Source: Bacillus sp. BP-3
GTDB lineage: Bacteria; Bacillota; Bacilli; Bacillales; Bacillaceae_G
Direction: 5' to 3'
Assembly: GCF_028401955.1 (NCBI RefSeq)
Contig: NZ_JAQOTJ010000002.1
Location: forward strand, 124,001-188,000
DNA: 64,000 bases
The notes under the pieces are model-generated. The model saw only the letters and a list, made by a program, of their open reading frames with translations. It ran no database searches and was not told the DNA's origin. Each line of letters starts with the position of its first letter. The first letter of the stretch is position 1. Position numbers and translations under genes: made by a program. This document shows positions 1 to 8,960 of the stretch, one piece after another.

Positions 1-2009
1 AGCATGACAACTTGATTCATTAACATACTTATATCATTAGGCTGAATTTTCACTGCCTGAGGTTTGGCGATTGCCATAAATTCATTTGTAATGCTTTCAA
101 TTCGATCAATTTCTGATGATACGATATTTATATAGTGATGATTACTTTCATTTTCCACCGTTTTTAATAATTGCATAAATCCTTTCATTGCAGTTAAAGG
201 ATTTTTAATTTCATGAGCGATTGCTGTAGATAGTTGACCTACAACAGCAAGTTTTTCGGATTTTCTTAATAACTCTTCCGTCTTGGTTCGTTCAGTAATA
301 TCTCGAGAAATACTTAAGAAAACTTCTTTTCCATTTAACTTGAATACATGAATACTAATCTCTGTCGTTATGTTCTTTCCTGTAGGAAAAACATACTCAT
401 CATGTAAAGTAAAAGAATTTTCCCCTTTTTTAATTTTTTCTATTAATCTTTTTATAAGGGGAGAGTCCTTAGAAGTAAGATCAAAAAATGGCATACTAAG
501 AATCTCATCTCTACTTAAATTAAACCTGTCACATCCAATAGTGTTTACTTCAATCAATTGAGTAGGAGTTCGATTTTTATCCAATTCTACTACGTATACC
601 GCATCCGCTGCCTGTTCAAATAGTGCACGATATTTCAATTCACTTTCTTGCAATTGTTGATATAATTGCTGTCGTTCTTTTTCTGCTTGTTTTCTTTCGG
701 AAATGTCCCTACAGATCGCAGCGAGAGCCATTATGTTTCCTCTTACATCTAGAATGGGTGAAATTGTCATACTTACAGCAATTAAATCCCCATTTTTTCG
801 TTGTCTAATGGTCTCTAATCGAGTAATTGCAGATTTTCCAGACAGGATATTTCGAACAATTTTTATCGATTCATCCATTAAGAAATCGGGAACACAAGGA
901 AGTTTTTTACCGATCGCTTCTTGTATGGACCAACCAAATATCGTTTCATAAGCTTTATTCGCTTGTAAAATATGCCCTTCTCGATCTGTGATAACAATCG
1001 CATCTATATTGTTATCTACAAATGACTCCAGCAATTCTTTAGTCGTTTTTAATTCATCTTCCACTTTTTTTCTCTCTGTAATATCAATTGCAGAACCAAC
1101 AACTTCAATTACTTTTCCGTTTTGCTTAATTGGCCGAAGTGCGATTAGAGCAATGGTTTTATTATCTGGCCAGGGAATTTCAAATGTAACTTCATTCCCT
1201 TCCCATGCTTGTACATAATACTTCAGTAATTGAGGAACGAGATGGGGAGGGATAATAGAAGGATCTATCGTACGTAAACTTTTTCCTACCACTTGTTCAG
1301 AATGAAATCCATTTTGATAATAAAATTGTCCATCACACATCGTATGTATAAAGTGCGTATCTACTTTAATAAATTTAAAAATTCCTCCTTGTAGTTCATG
1401 AACAGTATCTTTCAGCTCTTGCTTCGATTTTTGTAATTTTTGATTCATTTTAAATAGCTCTTGTGTTAAAGAATATAACTTTTGATAAGCTTCCATCAGA
1501 AAAAGTCCGCTTAAAAGGCCTAAACTCATAAATAATAAGCTTTGTATGTAAAAAATATTAGAGATTACAGTCGGAATGAAGAATCCTCCTATCAATCGAA
1601 TCATAGCCACATAACAAATCAAATAAAGAAAGCTAGCTTTAAACGGATGTAAATGTTTGAAATATGTTTTAAAAATAGTAAATATAATGCCTACCCCTAA
1701 TAATACAGCGATATACGGTCCGCAATATCCATCCATATACATAACGCGCATGATAAAAATACTAAGTACCGTAATCCAACCGGCAGTACGACCAAAGTAA
1801 ACAAATGACAAAATGAGAGGAACAGCCCGAAGGTCATAATAAAACCCCATGCATTTAAAAGAGAAGACCATCAAGATAATAGCAATAAATGCCCCGTATA
1901 ATTTTTCGATGAACTGATTGGATTTCATTACAAACACTTGGATGAATATAGTTGAACTAACTAGAAAAGCAAAAATAAATAGGTTAATAAAAAAATCTTT
2001 GATAAACAT
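1..2009 (-). CDS. Membrane sensor histidine kinase with three PAS domains (3' end off the window)
   Basis: Translating the minus strand from the ATG at 2009 gives at least 669 residues. The start is preceded by AGGGAGGGGC. Residues 1-165 are a block of hydrophobic helices resembling the 5TM-LYT sensor region of KinB/LytS proteins. Three PAS-type segments follow at about 206-308, 316-426 and 456-573, two of them ending in the typical DITERK/DISERK linker. The HisKA dimerisation helix has AIAHEIKNPLTAMKGF, with the phospho-acceptor His at about residue 599. The ATPase domain lies beyond position 1. The layout matches sporulation-type (KinA/KinB-like) orphan kinases that feed the Spo0F phosphorelay. 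That specific role is inference; sensor kinase identity is firm. No response regulator gene is visible in the window. Confidence 0.9.
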   Translation of the reverse strand, partial: MFIKDFFINLFIFAFLVSSTIFIQVFVMKSNQFIEKLYGAFIAIILMVFSFKCMGFYYDLRAVPLILSFVYFGRTAGWITVLSIFIMRVMYMDGYCGPYIAVLLGVGIIFTIFKTYFKHLHPFKASFLYLICYVAMIRLIGGFFIPTVISNIFYIQSLLFMSLGLLSGLFLMEAYQKLYSLTQELFKMNQKLQKSKQELKDTVHELQGGIFKFIKVDTHFIHTMCDGQFYYQNGFHSEQVVGKSLRTIDPSIIPPHLVPQLLKYYVQAWEGNEVTFEIPWPDNKTIALIALRPIKQNGKVIEVVGSAIDITERKKVEDELKTTKELLESFVDNNIDAIVITDREGHILQANKAYETIFGWSIQEAIGKKLPCVPDFLMDESIKIVRNILSGKSAITRLETIRQRKNGDLIAVSMTISPILDVRGNIMALAAICRDISERKQAEKERQQLYQQLQESELKYRALFEQAADAVYVVELDKNRTPTQLIEVNTIGCDRFNLSRDEILSMPFFDLTSKDSPLIKRLIEKIKKGENSFTLHDEYVFPTGKNITTEISIHVFKLNGKEVFLSISRDITERTKTEELLRKSEKLAVVGQLSTAIAHEIKNPLTAMKGFMQLLKTVENESNHHYINIVSSEIDRIESITNEFMAIAKPQAVKIQPNDISMLMNQVVM

Positions 2010-2330
2010 ACTGTGCCCCTCCCTATATCAAACAAATTCGACAAAAAGAGGGAAAATCCTACAAAAATATGATAGAAATAGAGAACAGTAGTTTTCTTTT
2101 TGTGACTGTATAAATTCATTTTAACTTTTCGCCATCTAAGCTGCTTCTATGCATGGCCAGATGCTCTTGCCCATCTAAAAAGAAAGAGAGTTTTTATATC
2201 GATTTTGAAATTTGCAGCTGCATAAAAGGAAAACATTCCCTTTACATGGCTTGTTTTCCAATTGTGTTTTTAATATGATTATAGAGTCACAGAAAAATCT
2301 GCACTAGATTATGAAGTTAGAGGTGAAAGA
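2010..2330. other. Divergent intergenic region with a bcr1-like repeat
   Basis: This gap separates the kinase (leftward) from the PH-domain operon (rightward). It must hold both promoters. The only recognisable element is the repeat core near 2130-2205. No convincing ORF was found. Confidence 0.6.
2128..2205 (+). repeat. bcr1-like interspersed repeat, copy A
   Basis: The core reads CTTCTATGCATGGCCAGATG, then CTCT, a short variable part and AAAAAGAAAGAGAGTTTTTA. The same pattern occurs near 45766-45914, 58496-58627 and 60735-60852. It resembles the bcr1 repeat of the B. cereus group; this name is from memory and was not checked. This copy lacks much of the left half seen in the 45.8-kb copy. 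Confidence 0.6.
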
Positions 2331-2807
2331 ATGCAACCGTTAGAAAATGAAATTAATCCAAAGATGGTAAGAGTATGGCAAATTAGCTCGCTTATTACAT
2401 CTGGAATCGGTCTTATGATTACAATTGCTTATTGTATATTTATGATGAAATTTGATTGGACAGGCTGGATATTTGGTGCACTTGTAATCGGGCTTCTTGC
2501 GTATGCACCGCTCGGTTATCTTGTATTTCCAAGTTTACGTCAGCGCTATTATAGCTATGAGTTAAACGAAGAGGAAATGGAAATTCAAAAAGGAATGTTT
2601 ACTGTAGAAAGAGTACTTGTACCGATGATTCGTATTCAGCATATTACAATTGAACAAGGACCTATTATGCGCAAGTTTGATTTAGCTGAGTTGAAAATCT
2701 CAACAGCCGCAACAGCGCATACTCTTCCAGGATTGACGATGCGTGAAGCTGAGAGGTTAAAACGCCAAATTGCAGAACTGGCAAAGGTGAGTGATGAGGA
2801 TGTATAA
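2331..2807 (+). CDS. PH domain-containing membrane protein, YdbS-like
   Basis: 158 residues with two transmembrane helices near residues 17-40 and 45-65, followed by a bacterial PH domain (bPH_2, DUF304 type) with the typical IQKGMFTVERVLVPMIRIQH strand pattern. GAGGTGAAAGA precedes the ATG. It overlaps the next gene by about 14 bases, so the two are translationally coupled. This arrangement matches the ydbS-ydbT pair of Bacillus. The molecular role is not established. In B. subtilis such pairs have been linked to resistance to some antimicrobial peptides, which is only a weak lead here. Confidence 0.85.
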   Translation: MQPLENEINPKMVRVWQISSLITSGIGLMITIAYCIFMMKFDWTGWIFGALVIGLLAYAPLGYLVFPSLRQRYYSYELNEEEMEIQKGMFTVERVLVPMIRIQHITIEQGPIMRKFDLAELKISTAATAHTLPGLTMREAERLKRQIAELAKVSDEDV

Positions 2808-4224
2808 GCGGCAGCATCCGATTACGATTTTGTTTGAGGTAAAGCTAAGTAGTGTTTTACCAGTAATTTTTGTTTTCGCTATTAAAGACGGCTCATTTCC
2901 CTTTTGGTATTTGATCCCGATTCTAATTATTGGTGCAGGGGTTATTTTTAACTTCATTTCGTGGTATTACAAAATGTACTGGGTTGAAAATAATGTATTG
3001 CATATTAAAGAAGGTCTTTTCACAAAGAAAGAAAGCTTCTTAAACAAAGACCGTGTCCAAACCATTAATACGAGCTCAAATGTTTTATATCAAATATTAG
3101 GTCTCACAAAGTTAAAGATTGAAACTGCTGGTGGGGCTGATGAAGCAGAAGTACAGTTAGTAGGAATTACCCAAGAAGAAGCAAAAAGTTTAATTGCCAT
3201 GTTAAATAAAAATAGCGATGTGAAGGATGAGCCTGAATTAGAGATTACTGCGATTGAAAAGAAAGAACATACTGCAGTCGCATATACATTAACGTGGAAA
3301 GAAATTTTGCTGGCAAGTATTACTTCTGGGAAATTCGGACTTTTATTTTCAATCCTTTTCATTTTAGCAGATAAAATTCGCGATATTATGCCGAATAACA
3401 TTGTGAAGAAAATTGAGCATTATGTGGAAACGTATATATTTGAAAGTGATATAGCTGGCTGGGTATATATGCTCGTTGCTTTACTTCTATTATCGTGGGT
3501 TGTTTCAACGATTCAATATGCGTTGCAGCATGCGAATTTTACCATTTCACGTAAAGGAGATGAAATTCGCATCTCACAAGGTTTGCTAGAAAGAAAAGAG
3601 CTTGTCTTGAAAGCGCACCGTATTCACGGGATTAAAATGAAAGAAGGGATCCTTCGCAGGCCTTTTGGATATTGCTCTGTTCATGTAGAAGCGATTCAAA
3701 AATTTGAAGAAGGAAAAACAGACGTAACGCTCCATCCGCTTATGAAGAAGCAAAAAGTGCTAGAGATGCTGCAATATTTACAATTACCATATGATATAAA
3801 CAGTGAGATGACAAAATTACCGAAAACGGCAATGAGACGTCACATGTTAGATAATTTTATTTTCGCTTGTATTGTAGCAGTACCGATTATCGGTTCGAGT
3901 CTATATTTTCACAAACACTTTCTACTTGCGCTATTATTACCACTTTTCTTAGTGTCCATCTGGCTTGGCTATGCGCAGTACAAAGCAGGCGGATATCGTA
4001 TTGATGACGATCAACTGACAATGTCATATCGCGGAATCGCCAAATATACTGTTTTTGTGAAAAGAAGACACATTCAATCTTTAAAGAAAAGCCAATCATA
4101 CTTCCAGAAAAAAGATGCACTTTGTACATATCATTTCCATAATGCCTCGGCTGGTCATACGTTAGAACATGTACGGATGGAAGATGCGAAGAAGATGCAA
4201 AGTTGGTATAAGCGAGAGTACTGA
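2794..4224 (+). CDS. PH domain-containing membrane protein, YdbT-like
   Basis: About 476 residues. The ATG at 2794 is preferred over the in-frame GTG at 2791 because AAAGGTGA sits just upstream; a further ATG lies at 2800. The protein has four hydrophobic segments (roughly 20-60, 170-200, 215-240, 360-400) alternating with three bPH_2 units that share the 'I..GL..RKE...K..RIH' pattern. It overlaps the end of the YdbS-like gene and ends before a strong terminator at 4287-4318, so the pair forms a two-gene operon. Function is unknown; a membrane complex with its partner is a reasonable inference. Confidence 0.88.
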   Translation: MRMYKRQHPITILFEVKLSSVLPVIFVFAIKDGSFPFWYLIPILIIGAGVIFNFISWYYKMYWVENNVLHIKEGLFTKKESFLNKDRVQTINTSSNVLYQILGLTKLKIETAGGADEAEVQLVGITQEEAKSLIAMLNKNSDVKDEPELEITAIEKKEHTAVAYTLTWKEILLASITSGKFGLLFSILFILADKIRDIMPNNIVKKIEHYVETYIFESDIAGWVYMLVALLLLSWVVSTIQYALQHANFTISRKGDEIRISQGLLERKELVLKAHRIHGIKMKEGILRRPFGYCSVHVEAIQKFEEGKTDVTLHPLMKKQKVLEMLQYLQLPYDINSEMTKLPKTAMRRHMLDNFIFACIVAVPIIGSSLYFHKHFLLALLLPLFLVSIWLGYAQYKAGGYRIDDDQLTMSYRGIAKYTVFVKRRHIQSLKKSQSYFQKKDALCTYHFHNASAGHTLEHVRMEDAKKMQSWYKREY

Positions 4225-4286
4225 TATATCGACGCTTCGACACGGGATAAAGAGTCTTCGACGATGTTCGACGCGCTAGAAACACT

Positions 4287-4318
4287 AAAAGGAGCTGACA
4301 GAAGTCATCTCCTTTTTT
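4287..4318 (+). terminator. Rho-independent terminator after the YdbS/YdbT operon
   Basis: AAAAGGAG-TGAC pairs with GTCA-CTCCTTTT around a short AGAA loop, ending in a T run. Confidence 0.8.
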
Positions 4319-4548
4319 AATATGGAACAAGGTTTTAAACTAAATTGATATTTTAGTTAGTGAATTAAAATGTAAATATTTAATAATTTTACTAAAAATA
4401 CTTTAGAATAAAAAGGTTCATCGAAAAATGTCAGAAATTTGCGCGTTTTAAATGTTATAAATACAGAATTTTCTAAAATATGTTTCCTTTATTTTCTACT
4501 TTTTTTACATTTGTTTTGTAATATTAAAAATTTTGGCGAGGTGAATGT
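4319..4548. other. AT-rich gap before the Rhs remnant
   Basis: AT-rich sequence with no ORF or clear motif apart from the ribosome binding site GGCGAGGTGAATGT in front of 4549, which once served the Rhs gene. Confidence 0.5.
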
Positions 4549-6007
4549 ATGAAAAGGGAAAAAGAAAAAGGCGATGGTACCGGTATGTAATCCAGCTCAT
4601 CGTGATGGCGTTAATTGTGTCTTCTATTCCGATGGAGGCAATTGAGGAAACGATGAACAATGGCAAATGGTACTTCTGTTTCTTATAGTTATGATGATAA
4701 TGGAAACGCAACTGAGAAATTTGTGACAGCTGGCGGAAAAACACAAAAGAACATCTTCGAGTATGATGTGGATAACAAACTGACTGTTTTCCAAGATGCG
4801 TTATCTCGAAAAATTTTACACGAGTACGATGCAAATGCGAATCGAACGAAAACAACGATGCCAACTAACACTGTGTTAGAATGGGAGTACGACGCGGCAA
4901 ACCGAGCAATTAAAGCAAAACGAAACGGCAAAGATGCATTCTCCTATGCATATGATGAGAACGGAAATGAAACAAAGGTAACTGATCATATAAACGGAAT
5001 CAACCGTGAAAAAGCGTATGACGAATGCAACCGCATCATCAGCATGACAGACCGAGGCGGTAGCGTAAAATGGTCGTATCAACCAAAATCTCATAAACTA
5101 AAAGATACAACAATCAATCATGGCTCATATAACAACACAACAAACTATGAATATAACGCTTTAAATCAAAATACGAAAGTACACTGTTTGCGACATATAA
5201 ATACGATGACGACGGCCGTCGCATTGAAAAAACAGTGAGCGGAACAACAACCCGTTATCACTACGACGGCGACAGTATCAACCCATTATACGAAACAGAT
5301 GCAAGCAACAATGTCCTTCGTCAATATGTATATTCCGTAGACGGTATCCGCCTTGCGATGAAATCCCAAGAACAAACAGTATACTACCACTACAACCCAC
5401 GCGGTGACGTCATCGCGATGACAGACGAAAATGGACAAGTCGTAGCAAGCTATGAATACGATGCATGGGGAAATGTCTTAAAGAGTGATGCAAAAGGTAT
5501 CGCGACAGAGAATCCATTTGGCTATGCAGGATATATGCATGATAAAGAGATTGGGATGTATTATTTAATAGCAAGATATTACAATCCAAATCATGGAGTG
5601 TTCTTGTCGGTGGATCCGGATGGGCATTTCCCATGGTTTATCCCAGTAGCAATTGTAGGTGTTAGAGTATTTGGTAAAGTTGCTATAGGTTATGGTACAA
5701 AATACGGGAAAAAGATTGCAAAGTCAGTATGGAATAAGGGAAAAAGTATAGTACGAAAAAGTCCTAGAATACACAAAATCGGCCGAATTAAAGGAACTAA
5801 TGATAAGGGGAAGGTTATTGGGGGATAATTTATTCTACCAAGAAGAAAACAGGAAAGCGAACTTATTCTTCGCTTGAATTCCATACACCTCATAATAACC
5901 ATGGGTATCATTTGCAAAAAAAAAAATATTCTAAGTATAAAGGAAATTGGAATAGAGGAAAAGCAACATGGAGAAAAACTTTATGGAGAGCTAAGAATAG
6001 GTGGTGA
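4549..6007 (+). pseudogene. Decayed Rhs/WapA-type polymorphic toxin gene, with toxin tip
   Basis: Pieces of one Rhs protein lie in changing frames. From ATG 4549, MKREKEK plus a signal-anchor stretch (RYVIQLIVMALIVSS) shifts frame at the A-run near 4568. A large internal deletion near 4655 then joins this to YD repeats (4660-5180; motifs SYDDNGN, EYDANANRTK, YAYDENGNET). Another shift near 5180 leads into the Rhs core (5190-5825) with KYDDDGRRIEKT, EYDAWGN, PFGYAGYMHD and ARYYNPNHGVFLSVDPDG. A last -1 shift at GTTATTGGGGGAT (5815-5826) opens about 60 codons of a toxin tip (5818-6007) containing FHTPHNNHGYHLQ and a basic W-rich end. Family proteins are about 2000 residues, so most of the gene is gone. 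The tip is likely an orphan toxin of unrecognised class. Confidence 0.85.
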
Positions 6008-6016
6008 TCTTCTAAT

Positions 6017-6490
6017 ATGAATAAATATATAAAAAAAGAAAAACATAGCTTAATAATTAGTAATAATAATACTTATAATAGTGAAGAAGGGGTATATGAG
6101 GTTATTAATGACGCAATTAGAGAAGTTATAACCCTTTTAAATTCAAAGTATTGTTTATATATTTACTACCTAGATACTTTTAAGTCTAAAGATGAAGTAA
6201 AAAGTTACGTTAAATTAAAAGGATTTCTTAATCGAAATGTAGTTGTGTTCGAACCATTGGATCTATCATTTTTAAATGATGAATATATCTCTGAAAGATT
6301 TATTATTGGTGGTCATGAAATAGAACATATGCTAAATAGTATTAAAACAAACGTATTTAATTCTATGGATGAACTTGAAACGTATCTTCAAGATAGATGT
6401 GAAATTTTCTGCAAAATTTTTGATTCATCATATATTGAAGTTCAAGCACAAGATGCTTCAATTATTACTGAGATAAACAATGTGATTTGA
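6017..6490 (+). CDS. Presumptive immunity protein for the Rhs toxin tip
   Basis: 157 residues, acidic and without a signal peptide or membrane segment, starting 9 bases after the toxin-tip stop with AGGTGGTGAT upstream. No family was recognised. Visible features are an Asn-rich N-terminus (IISNNNTYNSEEG), an amphipathic middle (LLNSKYCLYIYYLDTF) and the segment FIIGGHEIEHML. The position directly behind the C-terminal tip of an Rhs protein is the standard place for the cognate immunity gene of a polymorphic toxin. Role is inferred from context alone. The frame is intact although the toxin gene upstream is broken. Confidence 0.7.
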   Translation: MNKYIKKEKHSLIISNNNTYNSEEGVYEVINDAIREVITLLNSKYCLYIYYLDTFKSKDEVKSYVKLKGFLNRNVVVFEPLDLSFLNDEYISERFIIGGHEIEHMLNSIKTNVFNSMDELETYLQDRCEIFCKIFDSSYIEVQAQDASIITEINNVI

Positions 6491-6554
6491 ATTAGAACTA
6501 TATTACGGATGACATGAATCTTGGTTAATATCAGTAGTTAAATGGTAGAGTTCG

Positions 6555-6700
6555 AAAGGTAATCCATGGAATTCTGGCGGGATGTATATGAACGTTTTGC
6601 GATACCGTGGTCTTAAGTACTTTGTATCGATATTGCAAATAGTCCAATATATGTTGTAAATGAAGATTTATTATATGATACAGAGGAAATAAAAGATTAA
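6555..6700 (+). pseudogene. Remnant of a second immunity-like gene
   Basis: Two adjacent frames give protein-like text: GNPWNSGGMYMNVLRYRG, then after a shift near 6620 IANSPIYVVNEDLLYDTEE ending at a TAA at 6698-6700. The second part looks like the C-terminus of a small soluble protein. Arrays of extra immunity genes behind Rhs/WapA loci are common, which suggests this identity. No family could be assigned. Confidence 0.4.
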
Positions 6701-6869
6701 GAATAATCAGATTTCTGTTGAGTAACTTCTGTACTCTTTTGAAGGAAGAAACTAAACGGGTTCTTCTTTTTCTATGTTGCCTAGTACCAGCGTTCTTGTA
6801 ACCAGAGGCAAGGTAGCAAGAAGAAATTTACGTACTACAAGTTCCTGTAAATTAAAAAAGATAAATTCG

Positions 6870-6904
6870 AGCCGACTTTTCTATAGAAGGAAAAGCCGGC
6901 TTTT
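6870..6904 (+). terminator. Terminator-like hairpin
   Basis: AGCCGACTTTTC pairs imperfectly with GAAAAGCCGGCT, followed by TTTTCTC. It may have ended the Rhs-immunity transcript. Confidence 0.5.
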
Positions 6905-6929
6905 CTCATCTCACAAATCCTTAACGTGG

Positions 6930-6952
6930 TTTTTTTTTTTTTTTTTTTTTTT
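6930..6952. repeat. 23-base poly-T tract
   Basis: An uninterrupted run of 23 T between GTGG and CGAAATGC, directly upstream of an IS4-like end. Such tracts are unstable and their length may vary between cells or reads. Confidence 0.9.
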
Positions 6953-6971
6953 CGAAATGCTGGCGGTACCC

Positions 6972-7453
6972 CATCGCTATCAAGCTAACAAAACAAAATA
7001 CCCCCTAAAATGAAAAAATACGTTATTCTTTCTGTAGAATCATAGGAAAGGATGGCGTTTTTTATGCCTATTTCTGTATCTGATGAATTACGACTATTTG
7101 CTCAAGAAATTCAAGGCTTCTTATCCCCAAATATCTTACGAGATATTGCTAGAGATGTTGGGTTTGTGCAACGGACTAGTAAGTACCAAGTAAAAGATTT
7201 AGTCGCTTTATGTGTATGGGTGAGCCAAAATGTCGCTACAACTTCTTTAACCCAGTTATCTAGCTGTTTAGAAGCATCAACAGAAGTGCTCATCAGTCCT
7301 GAGGGACTGAATCAACGATTTAATAAAGCGGCTGTCCAATTTTTACAACACATATTAGCTGAACTACTAAACCAAAAATTAGCCTCATCTATACCGATTT
7401 CCTCTCCATATACTTCTGTTCTCAAGGGGAAACTGATCTACGTTAATGAGTAG
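6972..7453 (+). mobile_element. IS4-family element fragment (left end plus 5' part of transposase)
   Basis: An IS end-like sequence CATCGCTATCAAGCTAA at 6972-6988 precedes a 133-codon ORF (7052-7453) beginning MAFFMPISVSDELRLFAQ. The ORF matches the N-terminal, DNA-binding part of IS4-family (IS231-related) transposases, with the 'Q..SSCLEASTEVLISPEGLNQRFN' style helix region. The frame stops after KGKLIYVNE, before any of the DDE catalytic residues, so the element is a dead fragment. The 17-base end differs by only a few bases from the one at 10345-10362. Beyond 7453 the sequence no longer looks like transposase. Confidence 0.7.
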
Positions 7454-7663
7454 AGGTTTCAGAATATGCGAGGGGAAATTCCCCTTCCCTTTATTGGAAA
7501 TCTTACACACTCCCTATGGTTTTTGTGCTGTTTTTATTTAATTTGATTTCCAAAGAAAAAAGTAATTGACAATAAAAATAATTTCATGATATTATAAAAT
7601 TTTTGATAAAAAATAACATATATGTTAAGCTTAAGAAGGTTACCATATATGGAGGTGGATTAT

Positions 7664-8125
7664 ATGTTTCAAATTGGCGATAACATTGTTTATCCAATGC
7701 ACGGAGCAGGTATAATTGAAGCCATAGAAGAAAAAGAATTCTCAGGAAAAAAACAACAGTATTATGTTATAAAAATGTCAATCAGTAATATGCAAGTCAT
7801 GATTCCTATGGGTAAAATATTAAGTTCGAGTATACGCCCAGTTACTGATATACTTGCATTAAAACACATTATACACATTTTTCAGCATGGAGAATCAGAT
7901 AAATTATTGCCGTGGAAACAAAGGTATAAAATGAACATGGAAAAAATAAAAACGGGTGAAATACAAGAAGGTGCTGAAGTTGTACGTGATCTAATGCGTA
8001 TGCAGAAAGAAAAGGCACTTAATACAAGCGAAAAAAAAATGTTGGATAACGCACATGAATTTTTGATTAGTGAACTAGGATTAATTAAAGGGATCACCGA
8101 AAATCAAATAAAAAGTTTCTGTTAA
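7664..8125 (+). CDS. CarD-like RNA polymerase-binding transcription factor
   Basis: 153 residues. The ATG at 7664 is chosen because GGAGGTGG lies 6 bases upstream; the frame stays open back to 7622 without a ribosome site. The N-terminal half is a Tudor-like CarD/CdnL/TRCF domain (FQIGDNIVYPMHGAG, then IEAIEEKEFSGKKQQYYVIK), which binds the RNA polymerase beta subunit in the family. The C-terminal half is helical and basic (LPWKQRYKMNMEKIKTGE, RDLMRMQKEKALNTSEKKML) as in CdnL-type DNA-binding domains. It is close in size to B. subtilis YdeB. It should modulate promoter open-complex stability; its targets are unknown. It stands alone. Confidence 0.9.
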   Translation: MFQIGDNIVYPMHGAGIIEAIEEKEFSGKKQQYYVIKMSISNMQVMIPMGKILSSSIRPVTDILALKHIIHIFQHGESDKLLPWKQRYKMNMEKIKTGEIQEGAEVVRDLMRMQKEKALNTSEKKMLDNAHEFLISELGLIKGITENQIKSFC

Positions 8126-8277
8126 GATTCATTATAGATAATGTATTACATCCCCCGAAAATATCCTGAATTTTTCGGAAATGTGATGATTATTAAAAGT
8201 AAATCATTTCAAAGACATTCAACTTCTTCAACTCACTTTTAGAGTAGGAACCTCTTTTGTTATTACTTCAATCTAAT

Positions 8278-8405
8278 CCATTTTTATTTTTAAATTTCTT
8301 TTACGAACGTTCAAAGTTTCATCAAATAACTCGATTAAATAGTCACTTGATTTTTGTAATCCTGATTCACACTGGCACGGACAAGGAGCCGTAAGGATGA
8401 AAGAG
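8278..8405 (-). pseudogene. Possible C-terminal remnant of an unknown protein
   Basis: About 40 open codons end at a TAG at 8278-8280. The text has a Cys cluster (CPCQC) and a charged C-terminus with normal Bacillus composition. A stop lies just upstream and there is no plausible start or ribosome site. The family is not recognised. Confidence 0.3.
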
Positions 8406-8589
8406 AGGTAGGGCTTTCATTGTTTTAGGTAATATACTATCTAAGTCATTATTTCTAGAAGAAAAAACAATCAATCTCACCGCTATCTTTAAGAATTTCT
8501 TACATCTACTGAGACAGTGAATAGTAATTGTTTATCTTCTTAACGTAAAATTGATAAACGAACTGGTAATACCATATGGTCAACTACAA

Positions 8590-8619
8590 AAAATGGTTTC
8601 CAGACCAGGAAACCATTTT
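8590..8619. terminator. Hairpin terminator
   Basis: AAAATGGTTTCC pairs with GGAAACCATTTT, usable on either strand. Confidence 0.65.
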
Positions 8620-8671
8620 AAATTTTATTTACATACCAATAGTAAATTAAGCAGTAAGAAGGAGTGCACAC

Positions 8672-8818
8672 ATGAAAAAAATGTTAACAAAAGAATTAAG
8701 TAATGAATTAAAGAAGCGAGAAGGAATCATTTCTATTACAGTTGAGCCTTATGGAAAAATCGAAGTTGGTGGAATTCGTGTAGATGGACCAGCTGTTATT
8801 CTAATTAATCAAGAATAG
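8672..8818 (+). CDS. Small conserved protein, possibly BC1881 family
   Basis: 48 residues starting MKKMLTKELSNELKKREG and continuing with an ISITVEPYGKIEVGG strand segment and a hydrophobic end (PAVILINQE). AAGGAGTG lies well placed upstream of the ATG and a terminator follows, so it is a true single-gene unit. The pattern 'LS.EL..REGV..I.V.PY' recalls the small BC1881-type proteins found in B. cereus chromosomes and phages; that link is from memory. Function is unknown. Confidence 0.7.
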   Translation: MKKMLTKELSNELKKREGIISITVEPYGKIEVGGIRVDGPAVILINQE

Positions 8819-8842
8819 GTGAAAATAGTTGCATGCAAGAAG

Positions 8843-8879
8843 AAAAGGATCAGCCTTTAAGAGAAGGAGGATCCTTTTT
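8843..8879 (+). terminator. Terminator after the 48-residue protein
   Basis: AAAAGGATC pairs with GATCCTTTTT across an 18-base loop, with a following T-rich tail. Confidence 0.65.
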
Positions 8880-8960
8880 ATTTGCTGCAGCTAATATGGG
8901 ATATACATAACTTTTATCTGATGTGTTGGGGTTAAAAGGAAGGAGAGGGTCGGGATTATC

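Larger units (their letters stand above)
6491..7051. other. Decayed accessory DNA between Rhs locus and IS4 fragment
   Basis: Contains a degraded ORF (6541-6700), a terminator-like hairpin (6870-6904), a 23-base T tract (6930-6952) and an IS4-like terminal repeat (6972-6988). The reading frame 6774-7013 spans these elements and is judged not to be a gene. Confidence 0.55.
8126..8671. other. Gap with a possible minus-strand gene remnant
   Basis: Mostly non-coding. The minus strand at 8278-8405 reads TAPCPCQCESGLQKSSDYLI and then ELFDETLNVRKRNLKIKMD before a stop, which looks like a protein C-terminus without a start. A terminator hairpin lies at 8590-8619. Confidence 0.4.

Noticed and set aside
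6774-7013. 79-codon ORF containing a poly-Phe stretch
   Set aside because: The Phe run is the translated T tract, and the frame crosses a terminator and an IS end.
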